A DNA stretch of 64,000 nucleotides from Pseudorhodobacter wandonensis (GCF_001202035.1 NZ_LGHT01000031.1:286220-350219); one strand, 5' to 3'. Positions 8,603 through 18,009 are shown, counted from the stretch's first letter. The notes: generated by a model not told the origin, from the sequence alone. Numbers and translations: made by a program.

Positions 8603-8934
8603 GTCAGGTCCTTTTCGGGCATGGTCGGGGAAGGGGTGCAGCAGGTATCATCGGCCAGCGGCAGCGTGGCGATGAATTGTGACAGCGGGGCAAAGGCCTG
8701 TGGCGCCAGTGCGTAGCAAATGCGCGGGCCGTCGATTTCGCCGCTTATCACTCCGGCGGCTTTGAGGATGCGCAGATGTTCGGAGACGGTGGATTGCGCA
8801 AGGCCGATGGCGCCGACGATATCGCCGCCGATACAGCCCGGCGTGCGCGCCAGCAGCTGCAAAATGCGCAGGCGGGCGGGGTGGGCAAGGGCCTTGGCCA
8901 GTTCGGAGAGATGGGTTTCGGAATCAGGGGTCAT
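8599..8934 (-). CDS. arsR: ArsR-family repressor of the arsenite operon
   Basis: A 111-residue winged-helix protein. [18 protein letters not shown] opens the domain, and the recognition helix is [20 protein letters not shown]. The classical CVC metal site is absent; instead a Cys sits at CIGGDIV (about residue 34) and a CC pair at the C-terminus (DDTCC). This resembles ArsR types that bind As(III) through differently placed cysteines. It heads arsR-acr3-arsC-arsH. A nested palindrome immediately upstream (8943-8969) is the probable operator. Confidence 0.88.
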   Translation of the reverse strand: MTPDSETHLSELAKALAHPARLRILQLLARTPGCIGGDIVGAIGLAQSTVSEHLRILKAAGVISGEIDGPRICYALAPQAFAPLSQFIATLPLADDTCCTPSPTMPEKDLT

Positions 8935-8942
8935 TTAATTCG

Positions 8943-8969
8943 CCTATCGTCGATTGACGATTTGATAGG
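8943..8969. promoter_or_regulatory. Nested palindromic operator before arsR-acr3
   Basis: ATCGTC (8946-8951) and GACGAT (8956-8961) form a perfect 6-bp inverted repeat around GATT. An outer CCTATC/GATAGG pair extends it to 8943-8969. It ends 9 bases upstream of the arsR start at 8934. Size, symmetry and position fit ArsR-type operators. Confidence 0.6.
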
Positions 8970-9009
8970 GCGAAACATTGGATGGGTCAAGCATGAAACG
9001 CAAAGCGGC

Positions 9010-9036
9010 GCACCGGCCCCCAACGGGGACCGGTGC
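9010..9036 (-). terminator. Hairpin after icd
   Basis: GCACCGG (9010-9016) pairs with CCGGTGC (9030-9036), extended inward by CCCC/GGGG around AAC. It lies 9 bases after the icd stop. On the minus strand only a weak T-rich tract follows, so termination is plausible but not certain. Confidence 0.5.
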
Positions 9037-9044
9037 TGGTTGGT

Positions 9045-11258
9045 TTAGGCCAGAATTTTCAACATGGTGGCCGAAGGGCGCATCACATTGGCGGTTTTTT
9101 CAGCATCGGTCAGGAAGTAGCCGCCCAGATCTGCGGGCTTGCCCTCATCTGCCATCAGCTCGGCCAGAATTGCATCTTCGTTTTCTTCCAATACCTTGGC
9201 GATTGGGGCGAAATGCGCAGTCAGGCTTGCATCTTCGTTCTGGTTGGCCAAAGCCTGCGCCCAGTACAGTGCAAAGTAGTAGTGGCTGGTGCGGTTGTCG
9301 GTTTGGCCAACCTTGGGGGCGGGCGATTTGTTGTTGTCCAACACGCCTTGGGTCGCGCGATCTACGGCAATGCCGAGAATGCGGGCTTTGTCATTCGCCT
9401 TGGTTTCAGCCAGAAACTTCAGGCTTTCCCCCAAGGCGCAGAACTCGCCCAGGCTGTCCCAACGCAGGTGGTTTTCTTCTGCCAGCTGTTGAACATGTTT
9501 GGGCGCCGAGCCGCCGGCGCCGGTTTCAAACATGCCGCCACCATTCATCAGTTTCACGATCGAAAGCATCTTGGCCGAGGTGCCCAGTTCCAGAATCGGG
9601 AATAGGTCGGTCAGGTAATCGCGCAGCACGTTGCCGGTGATTGCGATCGAGTTTTGACCCTTGCGGATGGTTTCCAGCGACAGGCGGGTCGCGGCGCGGG
9701 GTGTCAGAACCTGGAACTTGTCGGCCACACCTGCCTTGGCAAGGATCGGGCGGACATATTTCAGCAACTCGGCATCATGGGCGCGGGATTCATCAAGCCA
9801 GAAAATCGCTTGGCAGCCTTCGGCCTTTTGACGGCTGATCGCCAGTTGCACCCAGTCTTCGATCGGCGCTTGGTTGCTCGAGGCCGAGCGCCAGATGTCG
9901 CCTGCCTCGACCGTATGTTCATGCAAGATGTCGCCATTTGCCAGAACGATGCGAACGTTGCCAGCGGTCGGGATTTCAAAGGTGGTCGGGTGCGAGCCGT
10001 ATTCCTCGGCCTTTTGGGCCATCAGGCCGACGTTTTGCACGGTGCCCGCAGTGGTTGGATCCAACGCGCCGGTTTCTTTGAAATACTTGACCGTTTCATC
10101 ATAGACGGGCGCATAAGAGCTGTCGGGGATGACGCAGTTTGTGTCGGCGGCTTTGCCATCCGGGCCCCAGCCTTTGCCGCCTGCGCGGATCAGGGCGGGC
10201 AATGAGGCATCGATGATCACGTCAGAAGGGACGTGCAGGTTGGTGATACCTTTGTCCGAGTTCACCATATACATCGGCGGGCGCTCGGCCATAACGGCAT
10301 CGATTGCCGCGAGGATTTCGGTGCCCTCATCCATTTTGGCGACTTGGTCCAAAACCGCGCCAAGGCCGGAATTGGGGTTCACGCCTGCGGCGGCCATTTT
10401 GTCGCCGAATTTGTCAAACACCGGCTGCAGGAAAACCTTAACAGCGTGGCCGAACAGGATCGGGTCCGAGACCTTCATCATCGTGGCTTTGAGGTGGATC
10501 GAGAACAGCGTGCCTGCAGCTTTGGTCGCGGCCACTTGTTCGGCCAAGAAGGAATCCAGCGCGCGGGCCGACATGAATGTGGCATCAACCACGGTGCCAG
10601 CTGCGTATTTCACGCCGTCTTTCAGCACAGTTACACTGCCATCGGCGGCGGTCAGTTCAATACGTGCGGGGCCGGCCTGTTCGGCGGTGATGGTTGCCGA
10701 TTTTTCGTTGGAGAAGAAATCGTTGGCCGACATTGTTGAGACAACGGTTTTGCTGTCTGGTGCCCATTTGCCCATCGAGTGCGGGTTGGCCATAGCATAG
10801 TTTTTCACGGCAACGGCCGCGCGACGATCCGAGTTGCCTTCGCGCAGAACCGGGTTCACGGCCGAGCCCTTGATCGCGTCAAAACGGGCGCGGATTGCCT
10901 TTTCTGCGTCTGTGCTTGGGTCTGCTGGGTAGTCGGGGATGGCATAGCCTTTGGACTGCAATTCCTTAACGGCGGCTACCAACTGTGGCACCGAGGCCGA
11001 GATGTTTGGCAGCTTGATGACGTTGGCAGTGGGGGTTTTGACCAGCTGGCCCAGCTCGGCCAGATCATCGGGTTGGCGCTGCTCGGGCGTCAGGTTTTCA
11101 GGGAAGGTCGCGATGATACGGCCTGCAAGCGAGATATCTTTGACGCCAACCGAAACACCGGCTGCCGCCGCAAAGGACTGAATAATCGGCAAAAGCGATG
11201 CCGAGGCAAGCTGGGGAGCTTCGTCAACCTTGGTGTAAATGATATCTGCATTGGTCAT
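9045..11258 (-). CDS. icd: NADP-dependent isocitrate dehydrogenase, monomeric type
   Basis: A 737-residue protein, the full length of the 80-kDa monomeric IDH family (IDH-II), unlike the roughly 410-residue dimeric enzyme. Recognisable segments include [16 protein letters not shown] at the N-terminus, [27 protein letters not shown] and, near the C-terminus, [12 protein letters not shown]. It oxidises isocitrate to 2-oxoglutarate with NADP+ in the TCA cycle and supplies NADPH. It appears to be monocistronic, with a hairpin after the stop and about 150 bp to the next gene upstream. Confidence 0.95.
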   Translation of the reverse strand: MTNADIIYTKVDEAPQLASASLLPIIQSFAAAAGVSVGVKDISLAGRIIATFPENLTPEQRQPDDLAELGQLVKTPTANVIKLPNISASVPQLVAAVKELQSKGYAIPDYPADPSTDAEKAIRARFDAIKGSAVNPVLREGNSDRRAAVAVKNYAMANPHSMGKWAPDSKTVVSTMSANDFFSNEKSATITAEQAGPARIELTAADGSVTVLKDGVKYAAGTVVDATFMSARALDSFLAEQVAATKAAGTLFSIHLKATMMKVSDPILFGHAVKVFLQPVFDKFGDKMAAAGVNPNSGLGAVLDQVAKMDEGTEILAAIDAVMAERPPMYMVNSDKGITNLHVPSDVIIDASLPALIRAGGKGWGPDGKAADTNCVIPDSSYAPVYDETVKYFKETGALDPTTAGTVQNVGLMAQKAEEYGSHPTTFEIPTAGNVRIVLANGDILHEHTVEAGDIWRSASSNQAPIEDWVQLAISRQKAEGCQAIFWLDESRAHDAELLKYVRPILAKAGVADKFQVLTPRAATRLSLETIRKGQNSIAITGNVLRDYLTDLFPILELGTSAKMLSIVKLMNGGGMFETGAGGSAPKHVQQLAEENHLRWDSLGEFCALGESLKFLAETKANDKARILGIAVDRATQGVLDNNKSPAPKVGQTDNRTSHYYFALYWAQALANQNEDASLTAHFAPIAKVLEENEDAILAELMADEGKPADLGGYFLTDAEKTANVMRPSATMLKILA

Positions 11259-11406
11259 GGTCAGGCCTATCTTTCATCTTGGTTAAATGCGTTAGGAATT
11301 GGCTTTGCCATGCCCGAGTTTGATGTAAAATGCAATGACACGCCGCAAGGGCGTGCCATATTTCTGCGCGAAAATGCTGTGCGATGTTGGGTTTATCGCT
11401 AACAGC

Positions 11407-12090
11407 TTAGGTGATTTTGACGGTCAGCGTTCCGAGGCCTTCGATCATCGCCTCCATCACGTCGCCGCGCTGTACGGCCCCCACACCCGAGGGGGTGCCA
11501 GAGAGGATGACATCGCCGGCTTGCAGTTCAAAATACTCGGAGAGATAGGCGATCATTTCCGGCACTTTCCAGATCATCTGGTTCAGATCACCCGTTTGGC
11601 GCGGGGTGCCGTTCACAGCCAGCGAGATCTGGCCTTGGGTCAGGTGGCCTGTGGCGGCGACAGGGTGCAGCGGGCCGACGGGGGCCGAGCGTTCAAAGGC
11701 CTTGCCGATTTCCCACGGGCGCCCTGCTTTTTTCGCCTCGGCCTGCAGATCACGGCGGGTCATATCAAGGCCGATGGCATAGCCCCAGACGTGGTTCAAC
11801 GCGTCGTCAAGGCTGATATTGTTGCCGCCGGATTTCAGGGCGACGACCAGTTCTACCTCGTGATGCACATCGCTGGAATGGGGCGGGTAGGGAAAACTGC
11901 CCGAAGCGTCAAGGTTGTCCGGGTTTTTCTGGAAAAAGAATGGCGCTTCGCGGTTCGGGTCATGGCCCATTTCAACCGCATGGGCGGCGTAGTTGCGGCC
12001 AATGCAATAGACGCGGCGTACCGGAAAAGCGGCACCTGTGCTGGTGGGGATGGTTGGCGTGGCGGGGGTGGGGATTACGGTTTGGGTCAT
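11407..12090 (-). CDS. Fumarylacetoacetate hydrolase-family protein (fumarylpyruvate hydrolase-like)
   Basis: A 227-residue FAH-fold enzyme. Typical motifs are YCIGRNYAAHAVEMG (about residues 28-42), HHEVELVVAL with the metal-binding Glu residues (about 76-85), GYAIGLDMTRRDLQ and VILSGTPSGVGAV. Short members with this wording include fumarylpyruvate hydrolase (gentisate/maleylpyruvate route) and related C-C hydrolases or decarboxylases, so the exact substrate is not fixed. The start at 12090 gives the usual length; the open frame continues upstream without homology. No gentisate genes lie nearby. Confidence 0.82.
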   Translation of the reverse strand: MTQTVIPTPATPTIPTSTGAAFPVRRVYCIGRNYAAHAVEMGHDPNREAPFFFQKNPDNLDASGSFPYPPHSSDVHHEVELVVALKSGGNNISLDDALNHVWGYAIGLDMTRRDLQAEAKKAGRPWEIGKAFERSAPVGPLHPVAATGHLTQGQISLAVNGTPRQTGDLNQMIWKVPEMIAYLSEYFELQAGDVILSGTPSGVGAVQRGDVMEAMIEGLGTLTVKIT

Positions 12091-12677
12091 CTTGGCCTTT
12101 GGAGGGTGGTGTTTCGTGACGGTAGGGCTGATAGCGGTGCGGGGCAAGAGTGGGCTGCGTGGCCGTAAACGGGTGGTGTGTGCCGCGCGCGTCAGATCGG
12201 GGCTGTGCGCTTGCCTTTCAGGAACGCTTGCGGCGTGGGCATGCCCCGGCGGGCATTGGCCAACGGCAAGCCGCCTTGGGGGCGTGGCAGATGATGATCG
12301 GGATAAATGCCGGGTTGCGGGGGGCAGGTTGCCCGTCAGATATTTGAAAGCGCATTCCATGTCGTCAAAGACATGGCGCATCGCATCCTGGCTTTTGGTT
12401 TGGGAATAAGGGTTACATATGGGAGGCTCCGGAATGGGTGGCGATTGAAACGTTGCCAGAACCTGTTGGCCGAGGGCCAGTGTTTTTCGGGCAATTGTTG
12501 GGCCTTATCTGTCAGATAGGCGGCTTGCCGCGGCATTGTATGGGCCGACAGAGACTGGTTAATCCCGGCAAGTAGGTAATTAATCTTTACATGTGTAAAT
12601 AAATTGGTGACTGTAGTAGGGTAGTTTTGAGTGATATCGCTGCTGCCGAAAAGAATACCGCATGAGTTGGGCAACGG
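12091..12677. other. 587-bp non-coding gap before the polyol regulator
   Basis: No convincing gene is seen on either strand; the short open frames have no family features. The right part becomes AT-rich and holds a LacI-type operator candidate at 12586-12599. The segment separates the divergently transcribed FAH-like gene and the LacI regulator, so it should carry both promoters. Its left half is GC-rich and featureless to my eye. Confidence 0.5.
12586..12599. promoter_or_regulatory. LacI-type operator TTTACATGTGTAAA before the regulator
   Basis: A 14-bp near-perfect palindrome: six of seven base pairs match, with only the central pair off. It lies 79 bp upstream of the LacI-family start. 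The same TTTAC-N4-GTAAA frame recurs at 13789-13802 before the transporter operon, which suggests autoregulation plus control of the operon. Confidence 0.65.
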
Positions 12678-13712
12678 ATGAAACCTAAGATCAATACGAT
12701 GGAAGAGCTTTCAGAAGCGATTGGCGTTTCGCGCCCAACGCTGTCGCGCTATTTTCAAAGCCCCGACAGTGTACGTGGAAAGACCTCGGAAAAGATCCGG
12801 CAGGGGTTGGAACGTGTCGAATATGTGCCGAATTTCTTTGCCACAAGGATGAACCGCAAAACCACGGGCATTATCGGGGTTATCATACCGTATCTAAACG
12901 ATCTTTTCTTTACCAAGCTGTTGATGGCGATCGAGACGGCCGCAATGGAGGCGGGTTATACAGTTATCACGCAATGTTCGCATTCTGACCCGTCGATTGA
13001 GGCGCGTGCAGCCGAAACCCTGATGTCGATGAGCGTGGATGGCGCGCTGGTGGCGCCGCTGGGCGATCAGAGCGACCCCGAGGTGCAGCGCAGGCTGGGT
13101 TCGCGGCTGCCGTTTATGCTTGTCGACTCGCGCCCGACGACGATGCCGGATGTCGATTTCGTTGGCACGGACCATAAGCAAAGCACTGGTTTAATTACAG
13201 AATATCTGTGCCGTGTGGGAAGGCCGCCGGTGTTTCTGGCCATGCCGCGCGTGAATTTCAACGCCGTTGAGCGCGAGAACGCCTATATCGCCAAACTGAC
13301 CGAGCTTGGCCATAAACCCGAGGTTATCGGTATCGATCCTATCGATTCGCGCTGGCACTTTGAGGCGCATGGCGAGGCGGTTCTGGACCAGTATTTTTCG
13401 CATGGCGCGTATCTGGACCGTTCGATTCTCTGCGTAAATGACCGTGTTGCGATTGGCGCTTTGCGTGCCGCGTCGCGGCATGGGTTGGTGCCGGGGCGGA
13501 TGGCCAAGGGCGGTTTGCGGATCGCGGGTCATGATGATTACCCGCTGTGCCCCTTTACCACGCCAGCGTTGACGACAGTGGCGCAGAATGTCGAAGCCAT
13601 TGGAAAGGCGTCGGTTTCGCGGCTGGTTGAAATGATACGCGGGGAAAATAGCGCAAATGAGTCGCAGGTTCAGCTGTTTGATGGCGTCTTAAAATTGCGC
13701 GAGTCGGCCTAG
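12678..13712 (+). CDS. LacI-family repressor of polyol uptake
   Basis: A 344-residue protein. The DNA-binding headpiece is at about residues 8-60 (MEELSEAIGVSRPTLSRYF, then YVPNFFATRMNRKTTGIIGV with the hinge helix). A periplasmic-binding-protein-like sensor domain follows (IIPYLNDLFFTKLL, VDGALVAPL, DFVGTDHKQS, CVNDRVAIGALRA, IAGHDDYP). It sits directly before the sorbitol/mannitol-type operon, and matching palindromes lie upstream of itself and of that operon. I infer that a polyol or a derived sugar acts as inducer. An internal start at 12699 (MEELSE) is an alternative. Confidence 0.88.
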   Translation: MKPKINTMEELSEAIGVSRPTLSRYFQSPDSVRGKTSEKIRQGLERVEYVPNFFATRMNRKTTGIIGVIIPYLNDLFFTKLLMAIETAAMEAGYTVITQCSHSDPSIEARAAETLMSMSVDGALVAPLGDQSDPEVQRRLGSRLPFMLVDSRPTTMPDVDFVGTDHKQSTGLITEYLCRVGRPPVFLAMPRVNFNAVERENAYIAKLTELGHKPEVIGIDPIDSRWHFEAHGEAVLDQYFSHGAYLDRSILCVNDRVAIGALRAASRHGLVPGRMAKGGLRIAGHDDYPLCPFTTPALTTVAQNVEAIGKASVSRLVEMIRGENSANESQVQLFDGVLKLRESA

Positions 13713-13760
13713 TTTCGAACGATTGCTGCTTTGCGGCAAAAAGTTTTCAAAAGTTTTTTC

Positions 13761-13774
13761 TTGACGCATGTAAA
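13761..13774. promoter_or_regulatory. Operator copy 1 and -35 region of the polyol operon
   Basis: TTGACGCATGTAAA resembles the TTTAC-N4-GTAAA operator; its left half doubles as a consensus-like -35 hexamer TTGACG (13761-13766). The better operator copy begins 28 bp downstream. Repressor bound here would block polymerase. Confidence 0.5.
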
Positions 13775-13788
13775 AAAATCCCGCAATC

Positions 13789-13802
13789 TTTACGCATGTA
13801 AA
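13789..13802. promoter_or_regulatory. Operator copy 2 before the polyol operon
   Basis: TTTACGCATGTAAA has 5-bp arms TTTAC/GTAAA. It lies 5 bases before the GGGAGG ribosome-binding site (13807-13812) of the binding-protein gene. It shares the arms of the palindrome upstream of the LacI gene at 12586. A further half-site, TTTACATG, overlaps the start codon at 13816-13823. Confidence 0.65.
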
Positions 13803-13820
13803 AAACGGGAGGTCATTTAC

Positions 13821-15140
13821 ATGGCGATTAAACGCGCACTTCTTAACACAGCAGTTGGTCTTGGTTTGGTTGCTGGTTTTTCGGCAGCTGCAAGCGCTGA
13901 GACACTGACAATTGCGACCGTTAACAACGGCGACATGGTTCGCATGCAGGGTCTTGCATCCGAATTCACCGCAGCAAACCCAGACATCACGCTTGAGTGG
14001 GTTACGCTGGAAGAAAACGTACTGCGCCAGAAGGTTACAACTGATGTTGCCACCAAAGGCGGGCAGTTCGACATTATGACAATCGGCACATACGAAGTTC
14101 CAATCTGGGCAAAGCAGGGCTGGCTGGTATCGCTGGACGACTTGCCTGCCGAGTGGGACAAAGCAGACCTGTTGCCTGCTATCGCTGGCGGTCTGTCGGT
14201 TGACGGCAGCCTGTATGCAGCGCCGTTCTACGGCGAAAGCTCGATGGTTATGTACCGCAAGGACTTGATGGAAAAAGCTGGCCTGACCATGCCAGACGCC
14301 CCAACCTGGGCGTTCATCAAAGAAGCTGCGGAAAAGATGACCGACAAAGCGAACGAAGTTTATGGCATCTGTCTGCGCGGTAAAGCAGGCTGGGGCGAAA
14401 ACATGGCGTTCCTGACCGCGATGTCCAACTCGTTTGGCGCAAAGTGGTTTGATGAAAACTGGAACGCACAGTTCGACCAGAAGCCATGGGCTGATACGCT
14501 GAACTTCTATCTTGACCTGATGACCAACTACGGTCCTCCTGGTGCGGCTAACAACGGTTTCAACGAAAACCTGTCGTTGATGCAAACCGGCCATTGCGGC
14601 ATGTGGATCGACGCAACTGTTGCGGCATCCTTTGTTTCCAACCCGAAGGACAGCCAAGTTGCTGAACAGATGGGTTATGCATTGGCACCCGACAACGGTT
14701 TGGGCAAGCGCGGCAACTGGCTCTGGGCTTGGTCCTTGGCTATCCCTGCTGGCACAGACTCGACCGATGCTGCGAAAAAGTTTGTAGCTTGGGCAACCTC
14801 GAAAGAGTACACTGCCTTGGTTGCGTCGAAAGAAGGCTGGGCAAACGTGCCTCCGGGAACCCGTACTTCGCTGTATGAAAACTCTGAGTACTTGGCAGCT
14901 GCTCCATTTGCGAAAATGACCTTGGACAGCATCAACGCAGCTGACCCAACGCACCCAACCGTTGACCCAGTGCCTTACACAGGCGTTCAGTTCGTCGCTA
15001 TTCCTGAATTCCAGGGTATCGCAACAGCTGTTGGTCAGCAGTTCTCGGCAGCTTTGGCCGGTACTGAAACGGCAGAAAATGCACTGAAAGCAGCGCAGGA
15101 CCTGACCGTAAAAGAAATGAAGGCAGCAGGCTACAACTAA
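13821..15140 (+). CDS. smoE: Polyol (sorbitol/mannitol) ABC transporter, periplasmic binding protein
   Basis: A 439-residue family-1 solute-binding protein. Residues 1-26 are a signal peptide (KRALLNTAVGLGLVAGFSAAASA) with a clear AxA cleavage site. The mature part has the SBP_bac_1 pattern: LTIATVNNGDMVRMQGLASEFTAANPDI, then PFYGESSMVMYRKDLMEKAGL, and TGHCGMWIDATVAASFV. It should capture hexitols for the permeases downstream. The start at 13821 follows GGGAGG. It is the first gene of the operon, and a strong hairpin after the stop probably keeps its level above that of the membrane genes. Gene name by analogy with the Rhodobacter smo operon. Confidence 0.88.
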   Translation: MAIKRALLNTAVGLGLVAGFSAAASAETLTIATVNNGDMVRMQGLASEFTAANPDITLEWVTLEENVLRQKVTTDVATKGGQFDIMTIGTYEVPIWAKQGWLVSLDDLPAEWDKADLLPAIAGGLSVDGSLYAAPFYGESSMVMYRKDLMEKAGLTMPDAPTWAFIKEAAEKMTDKANEVYGICLRGKAGWGENMAFLTAMSNSFGAKWFDENWNAQFDQKPWADTLNFYLDLMTNYGPPGAANNGFNENLSLMQTGHCGMWIDATVAASFVSNPKDSQVAEQMGYALAPDNGLGKRGNWLWAWSLAIPAGTDSTDAAKKFVAWATSKEYTALVASKEGWANVPPGTRTSLYENSEYLAAAPFAKMTLDSINAADPTHPTVDPVPYTGVQFVAIPEFQGIATAVGQQFSAALAGTETAENALKAAQDLTVKEMKAAGYN

Positions 15141-15158
15141 GCCAGCGTCCGATCTGTC

Positions 15159-15191
15159 GGGGCCGGCCACAAAGGCTGGCCCCACTTTTTT
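15159..15191 (+). terminator. Intra-operon terminator after the binding-protein gene
   Basis: GGGGCCGGCC (15159-15168) pairs with GGCTGGCCCC (15174-15183), with a 5-base ACAAA loop. AC and six T residues follow (15186-15191). It is a complete Rho-independent terminator 19 bases after the smoE-like stop and 72 bases before the permease gene, so only partial read-through should reach the rest of the operon. Confidence 0.8.
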
Positions 15192-15263
15192 CAAAGATAG
15201 CTTTGATGCATCTTGGCGTTAGGCTGAGACTCCCCCTTTACCGCAATTTGCAGGATGGCCCCA

Positions 15264-16136
15264 ATGTCCACACAGCATTCCCGCTCTGCCGCGAAACTGA
15301 TGATTGCACCCGCGACGTTCCTTTTGTTCGTCTGGATGTTGGTTCCGTTGGTCATGACGATTTACTACTCGTTTCAACGCTATCGGCTGCTGACGCCGGA
15401 TCGGCGTGGATTTATCGGGTTTGACAACTACGTCAACTTTATCGACAACCCCGCGTTCTGGAGCTCGATGGGCAATACGTTGCTGTTGGTTGGCGGCGTT
15501 CTGGTCATCACCATCGTTTTCGGTATTTTGTTCGCGCTGTTGCTGGATATGCCGATGTTCGGCCAAGGCATTGTGCGGATTTTGGTTATTGCGCCGTTCT
15601 TTGTTATGCCAACGGTTTCCGCGCTGGTGTGGAAGAACTTTTTTATGAACCCGGTCAATGGTTTGTTCGCCTTTGCGGCCAAGGCGTTGGGGCTGCAACC
15701 TTATGACTTCCTGTCTCAGGCGCCGCTTGCCTCGATCATCGGGATTGTCAGCTGGCAGTGGTTGCCCTTTGCGACGCTGATTTTGCTGACCGCGATCCAG
15801 AGCCTTGACAGTGAGCAGTTGGAAGCTGCCGAAATGGATGGCGCGCCTGCACTCAGCCGCTTTTTCTATATCAAGCTGCCGCATCTTAGCCGCGCGATTA
15901 CGGTTGTGATCTTGATCCAGACGATCTTTTTGCTGTCGGTTTTCGCCGAAATTCTGGTTACCACCAATGGCGGCCCGGGCACGGCAAGTACCAACCTGAC
16001 CTACCTTGTTTACGCCAAGAGCCTTTTGTCCTTTGACGTCGGTGCCGGTTCGGCAGGTGGTGTGATTGCGATTATTCTGGCCAATATTGTTGCCATCTTC
16101 CTGATGCGCGCAATCGGTAAGAACCTGGATTCCTAA
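15264..16136 (+). CDS. smoF: Polyol ABC transporter permease 1
   Basis: A 290-residue inner-membrane permease of the MalF/UgpA class with six helices. The start of the fold reads LMIAPATFLLFVWMLVPLVMTIYYSF. The EAA loop that contacts the ATPase is EAAEMDGAPALSRFFYIKLPHL (about residues 190-211). The start at 15264 lies 8 bases after CAGGA; an ATG at 15255 is three codons longer but has no spacing to that box. It works with the second permease, the binding protein and the ATPase in this operon. Confidence 0.88.
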   Translation: MSTQHSRSAAKLMIAPATFLLFVWMLVPLVMTIYYSFQRYRLLTPDRRGFIGFDNYVNFIDNPAFWSSMGNTLLLVGGVLVITIVFGILFALLLDMPMFGQGIVRILVIAPFFVMPTVSALVWKNFFMNPVNGLFAFAAKALGLQPYDFLSQAPLASIIGIVSWQWLPFATLILLTAIQSLDSEQLEAAEMDGAPALSRFFYIKLPHLSRAITVVILIQTIFLLSVFAEILVTTNGGPGTASTNLTYLVYAKSLLSFDVGAGSAGGVIAIILANIVAIFLMRAIGKNLDS

Positions 16137-16161
16137 ACCCTTAGCACATGGAGGACACCTG

Positions 16162-16992
16162 ATGGCCCGTGCAATATCAACACGTCGCAAGATCGGCATC
16201 ACGGCCCTGGCTTGGGCGCTGGGACTGCTGATTTTCTTTCCGATCCTTTGGACCTTTCTGACCAGCTTTAAATCCGAAGCTGATGCGATTGCCGACCCGC
16301 CGTTGTTTTTGAACTTTCACTGGACGATGGAAAACTATTTCGCCGTGCAGGAACGGTCGGATTATTTCAAGCACTTCTGGAACTCGGTGGTAATTGCCGG
16401 CGGGTCCACCCTGTTGGGCCTGATTATCGCGGTGCCTGCCGCGTGGTCGATGGCCTTTGTGCCGGGCAAATACACCAAGGATGTCTTGATGTGGATGCTT
16501 TCGACCAAGATGATGCCGCCGGTTGGCGTGCTGATCCCGATCTATCTGATTTTCCGGTCTACCGGCCTGTTGGATAGCAAAACCGGCTTGGTCATCGTGA
16601 TGACGCTGATCAACCTGCCGATTATCGTTTGGATGCTTTACACCTATTTCAAGGAAATTCCGGGCGAGATTTTGGAAGCGGCACGGATGGATGGTGCGAC
16701 GTTGCGCGAAGAGATCATCTATGTGCTGACGCCGATGGCCATCCCCGGCATTGCATCGACCTTGTTGTTGAACGTGATCTTGGCTTGGAATGAGGCGTTC
16801 TGGACGCTGAACCTTGCGGCCTCAAAGGCGGCGCCGTTGACGACCTTTATCGCCGGATATTCCAGCCCCGAAGGTCTGTTCTATGCCAAACTTAGCGCGG
16901 CCTCGATCATGGCTATCGCACCAATTCTTATCATGGGCTGGTTCAGCCAAAAACAACTCGTCCGCGGTCTCACCTTCGGCGCAGTGAAATAA
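16162..16992 (+). CDS. smoG: Polyol ABC transporter permease 2
   Basis: A 276-residue permease of the MalG class with six helices. ILWTFLTSFKSEADAIADPP follows the first helix. The EAA loop is EAARMDGATLREEIIYVLTPMAIPGI (about residues 172-197). The Shine-Dalgarno GGAGG (16150-16154) lies 7 bases before the ATG. It pairs with the upstream permease to form the membrane channel, and the ATPase gene starts 12 bp after its stop. Confidence 0.88.
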   Translation: MARAISTRRKIGITALAWALGLLIFFPILWTFLTSFKSEADAIADPPLFLNFHWTMENYFAVQERSDYFKHFWNSVVIAGGSTLLGLIIAVPAAWSMAFVPGKYTKDVLMWMLSTKMMPPVGVLIPIYLIFRSTGLLDSKTGLVIVMTLINLPIIVWMLYTYFKEIPGEILEAARMDGATLREEIIYVLTPMAIPGIASTLLLNVILAWNEAFWTLNLAASKAAPLTTFIAGYSSPEGLFYAKLSAASIMAIAPILIMGWFSQKQLVRGLTFGAVK

Positions 16993-17004
16993 GGAGTTCA
17001 GACT

Positions 17005-18009
17005 ATGGGACGTATTACACTTGATAAAGTCGCAAAGCGTTTTGGTGACGTAGAGGTCATTCCACCGCTGGATCTGACGATTGAAGAGGGCGAGTTTGTT
17101 GTGTTTGTTGGCCCGTCGGGTTGCGGCAAATCCACGCTTTTGCGCTTGATTGCAGGGCTGGAAGATGTGTCGGGCGGCCAGATCCGCATTGACGGCAAAG
17201 ATGCCACGCTGACCCCACCTGCCAAGCGCGGGTTGGCGATGGTGTTCCAATCCTATGCTTTGTATCCGCATATGTCGGTGCGCAAAAACATCGCCTTTCC
17301 GTTGAAAATGGCGGGGATGGATCAGGCTGAACAGGACCGCCGCATTGATAATGCTGCGAAAATTCTGAACCTAACCGATTATATCGACCGTAAACCCGGC
17401 CAGCTTTCGGGTGGTCAGCGCCAGCGTGTGGCGATTGGCCGTGCGATTGTGCGTGAGCCTGCGGCGTTCTTGTTTGACGAGCCTTTGTCGAACCTTGACG
17501 CGGCATTGCGGGTTGGCATGCGCCTGGAAATCACCGAGCTGCATTCGCGCCTGAAAACCACAATGATTTATGTGACGCATGATCAGGTTGAAGCCATGAC
17601 TATGGCCGACAAAATTGTGGTGCTGCGCGCAGGGCATATTGAACAAGTGGGCAGCCCGCTGGAACTGTACCGCAGCCCGCGCAACCTGTTCGTGGCTGGC
17701 TTTATCGGCAGCCCGAAAATGAACCTGATCGCCGGGGCCGAGGCCAAAAAGCACGGCGCTGCAACGATCGGTATCCGTCCTGAACATATTAACGTTTCCA
17801 AAACCGAAGGCGCATGGAAAGGCCGCGTTGGCGTTTCCGAACACCTTGGGTCTGACACGTTCTTTTATGTGCATGACACCGGTTTGGTTGATGACATCAC
17901 CGTCCGCGTACCGGGCGAATTTGACTTGAAATCCGGCGACACTGTTTACCTGACACCCGAAGCAGACAAAATCCACCGCTTTGATGACAAAGGATTGAGG
18001 TTCGAATGA
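17005..18009 (+). CDS. smoK: Polyol ABC transporter ATP-binding protein
   Basis: A 334-residue ATPase of the MalK/UgpC type. Walker A is GPSGCGKST (residues 36-44), the Q-loop is [11 protein letters not shown], the signature is LSGGQRQRV, Walker B is FLFDEP and the switch His is in VTHDQVEAM. Beyond about residue 235 is the C-terminal TOBE/OB domain ([11 protein letters not shown]). AAGGAG lies 8 bases before the start. Its stop overlaps the start of the sorbitol dehydrogenase gene (ATGA). Confidence 0.9.
   Translation: MGRITLDKVAKRFGDVEVIPPLDLTIEEGEFVVFVGPSGCGKSTLLRLIAGLEDVSGGQIRIDGKDATLTPPAKRGLAMVFQSYALYPHMSVRKNIAFPLKMAGMDQAEQDRRIDNAAKILNLTDYIDRKPGQLSGGQRQRVAIGRAIVREPAAFLFDEPLSNLDAALRVGMRLEITELHSRLKTTMIYVTHDQVEAMTMADKIVVLRAGHIEQVGSPLELYRSPRNLFVAGFIGSPKMNLIAGAEAKKHGAATIGIRPEHINVSKTEGAWKGRVGVSEHLGSDTFFYVHDTGLVDDITVRVPGEFDLKSGDTVYLTPEADKIHRFDDKGLRFE

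Noticed and set aside
11268..11290. Possible fourth copy of the dispersed intergenic element before icd
   Set aside because: It shares only a CAAGATGAAA-like stretch on the minus strand and lacks the AGGATATTT half, so the match is too weak.
13689..15194. 501-codon open frame antisense to the polyol binding-protein gene
   Set aside because: Complete overlap with a well-supported gene; the sequence is rich in Cys, Arg and Val without motifs, typical of an antisense shadow.
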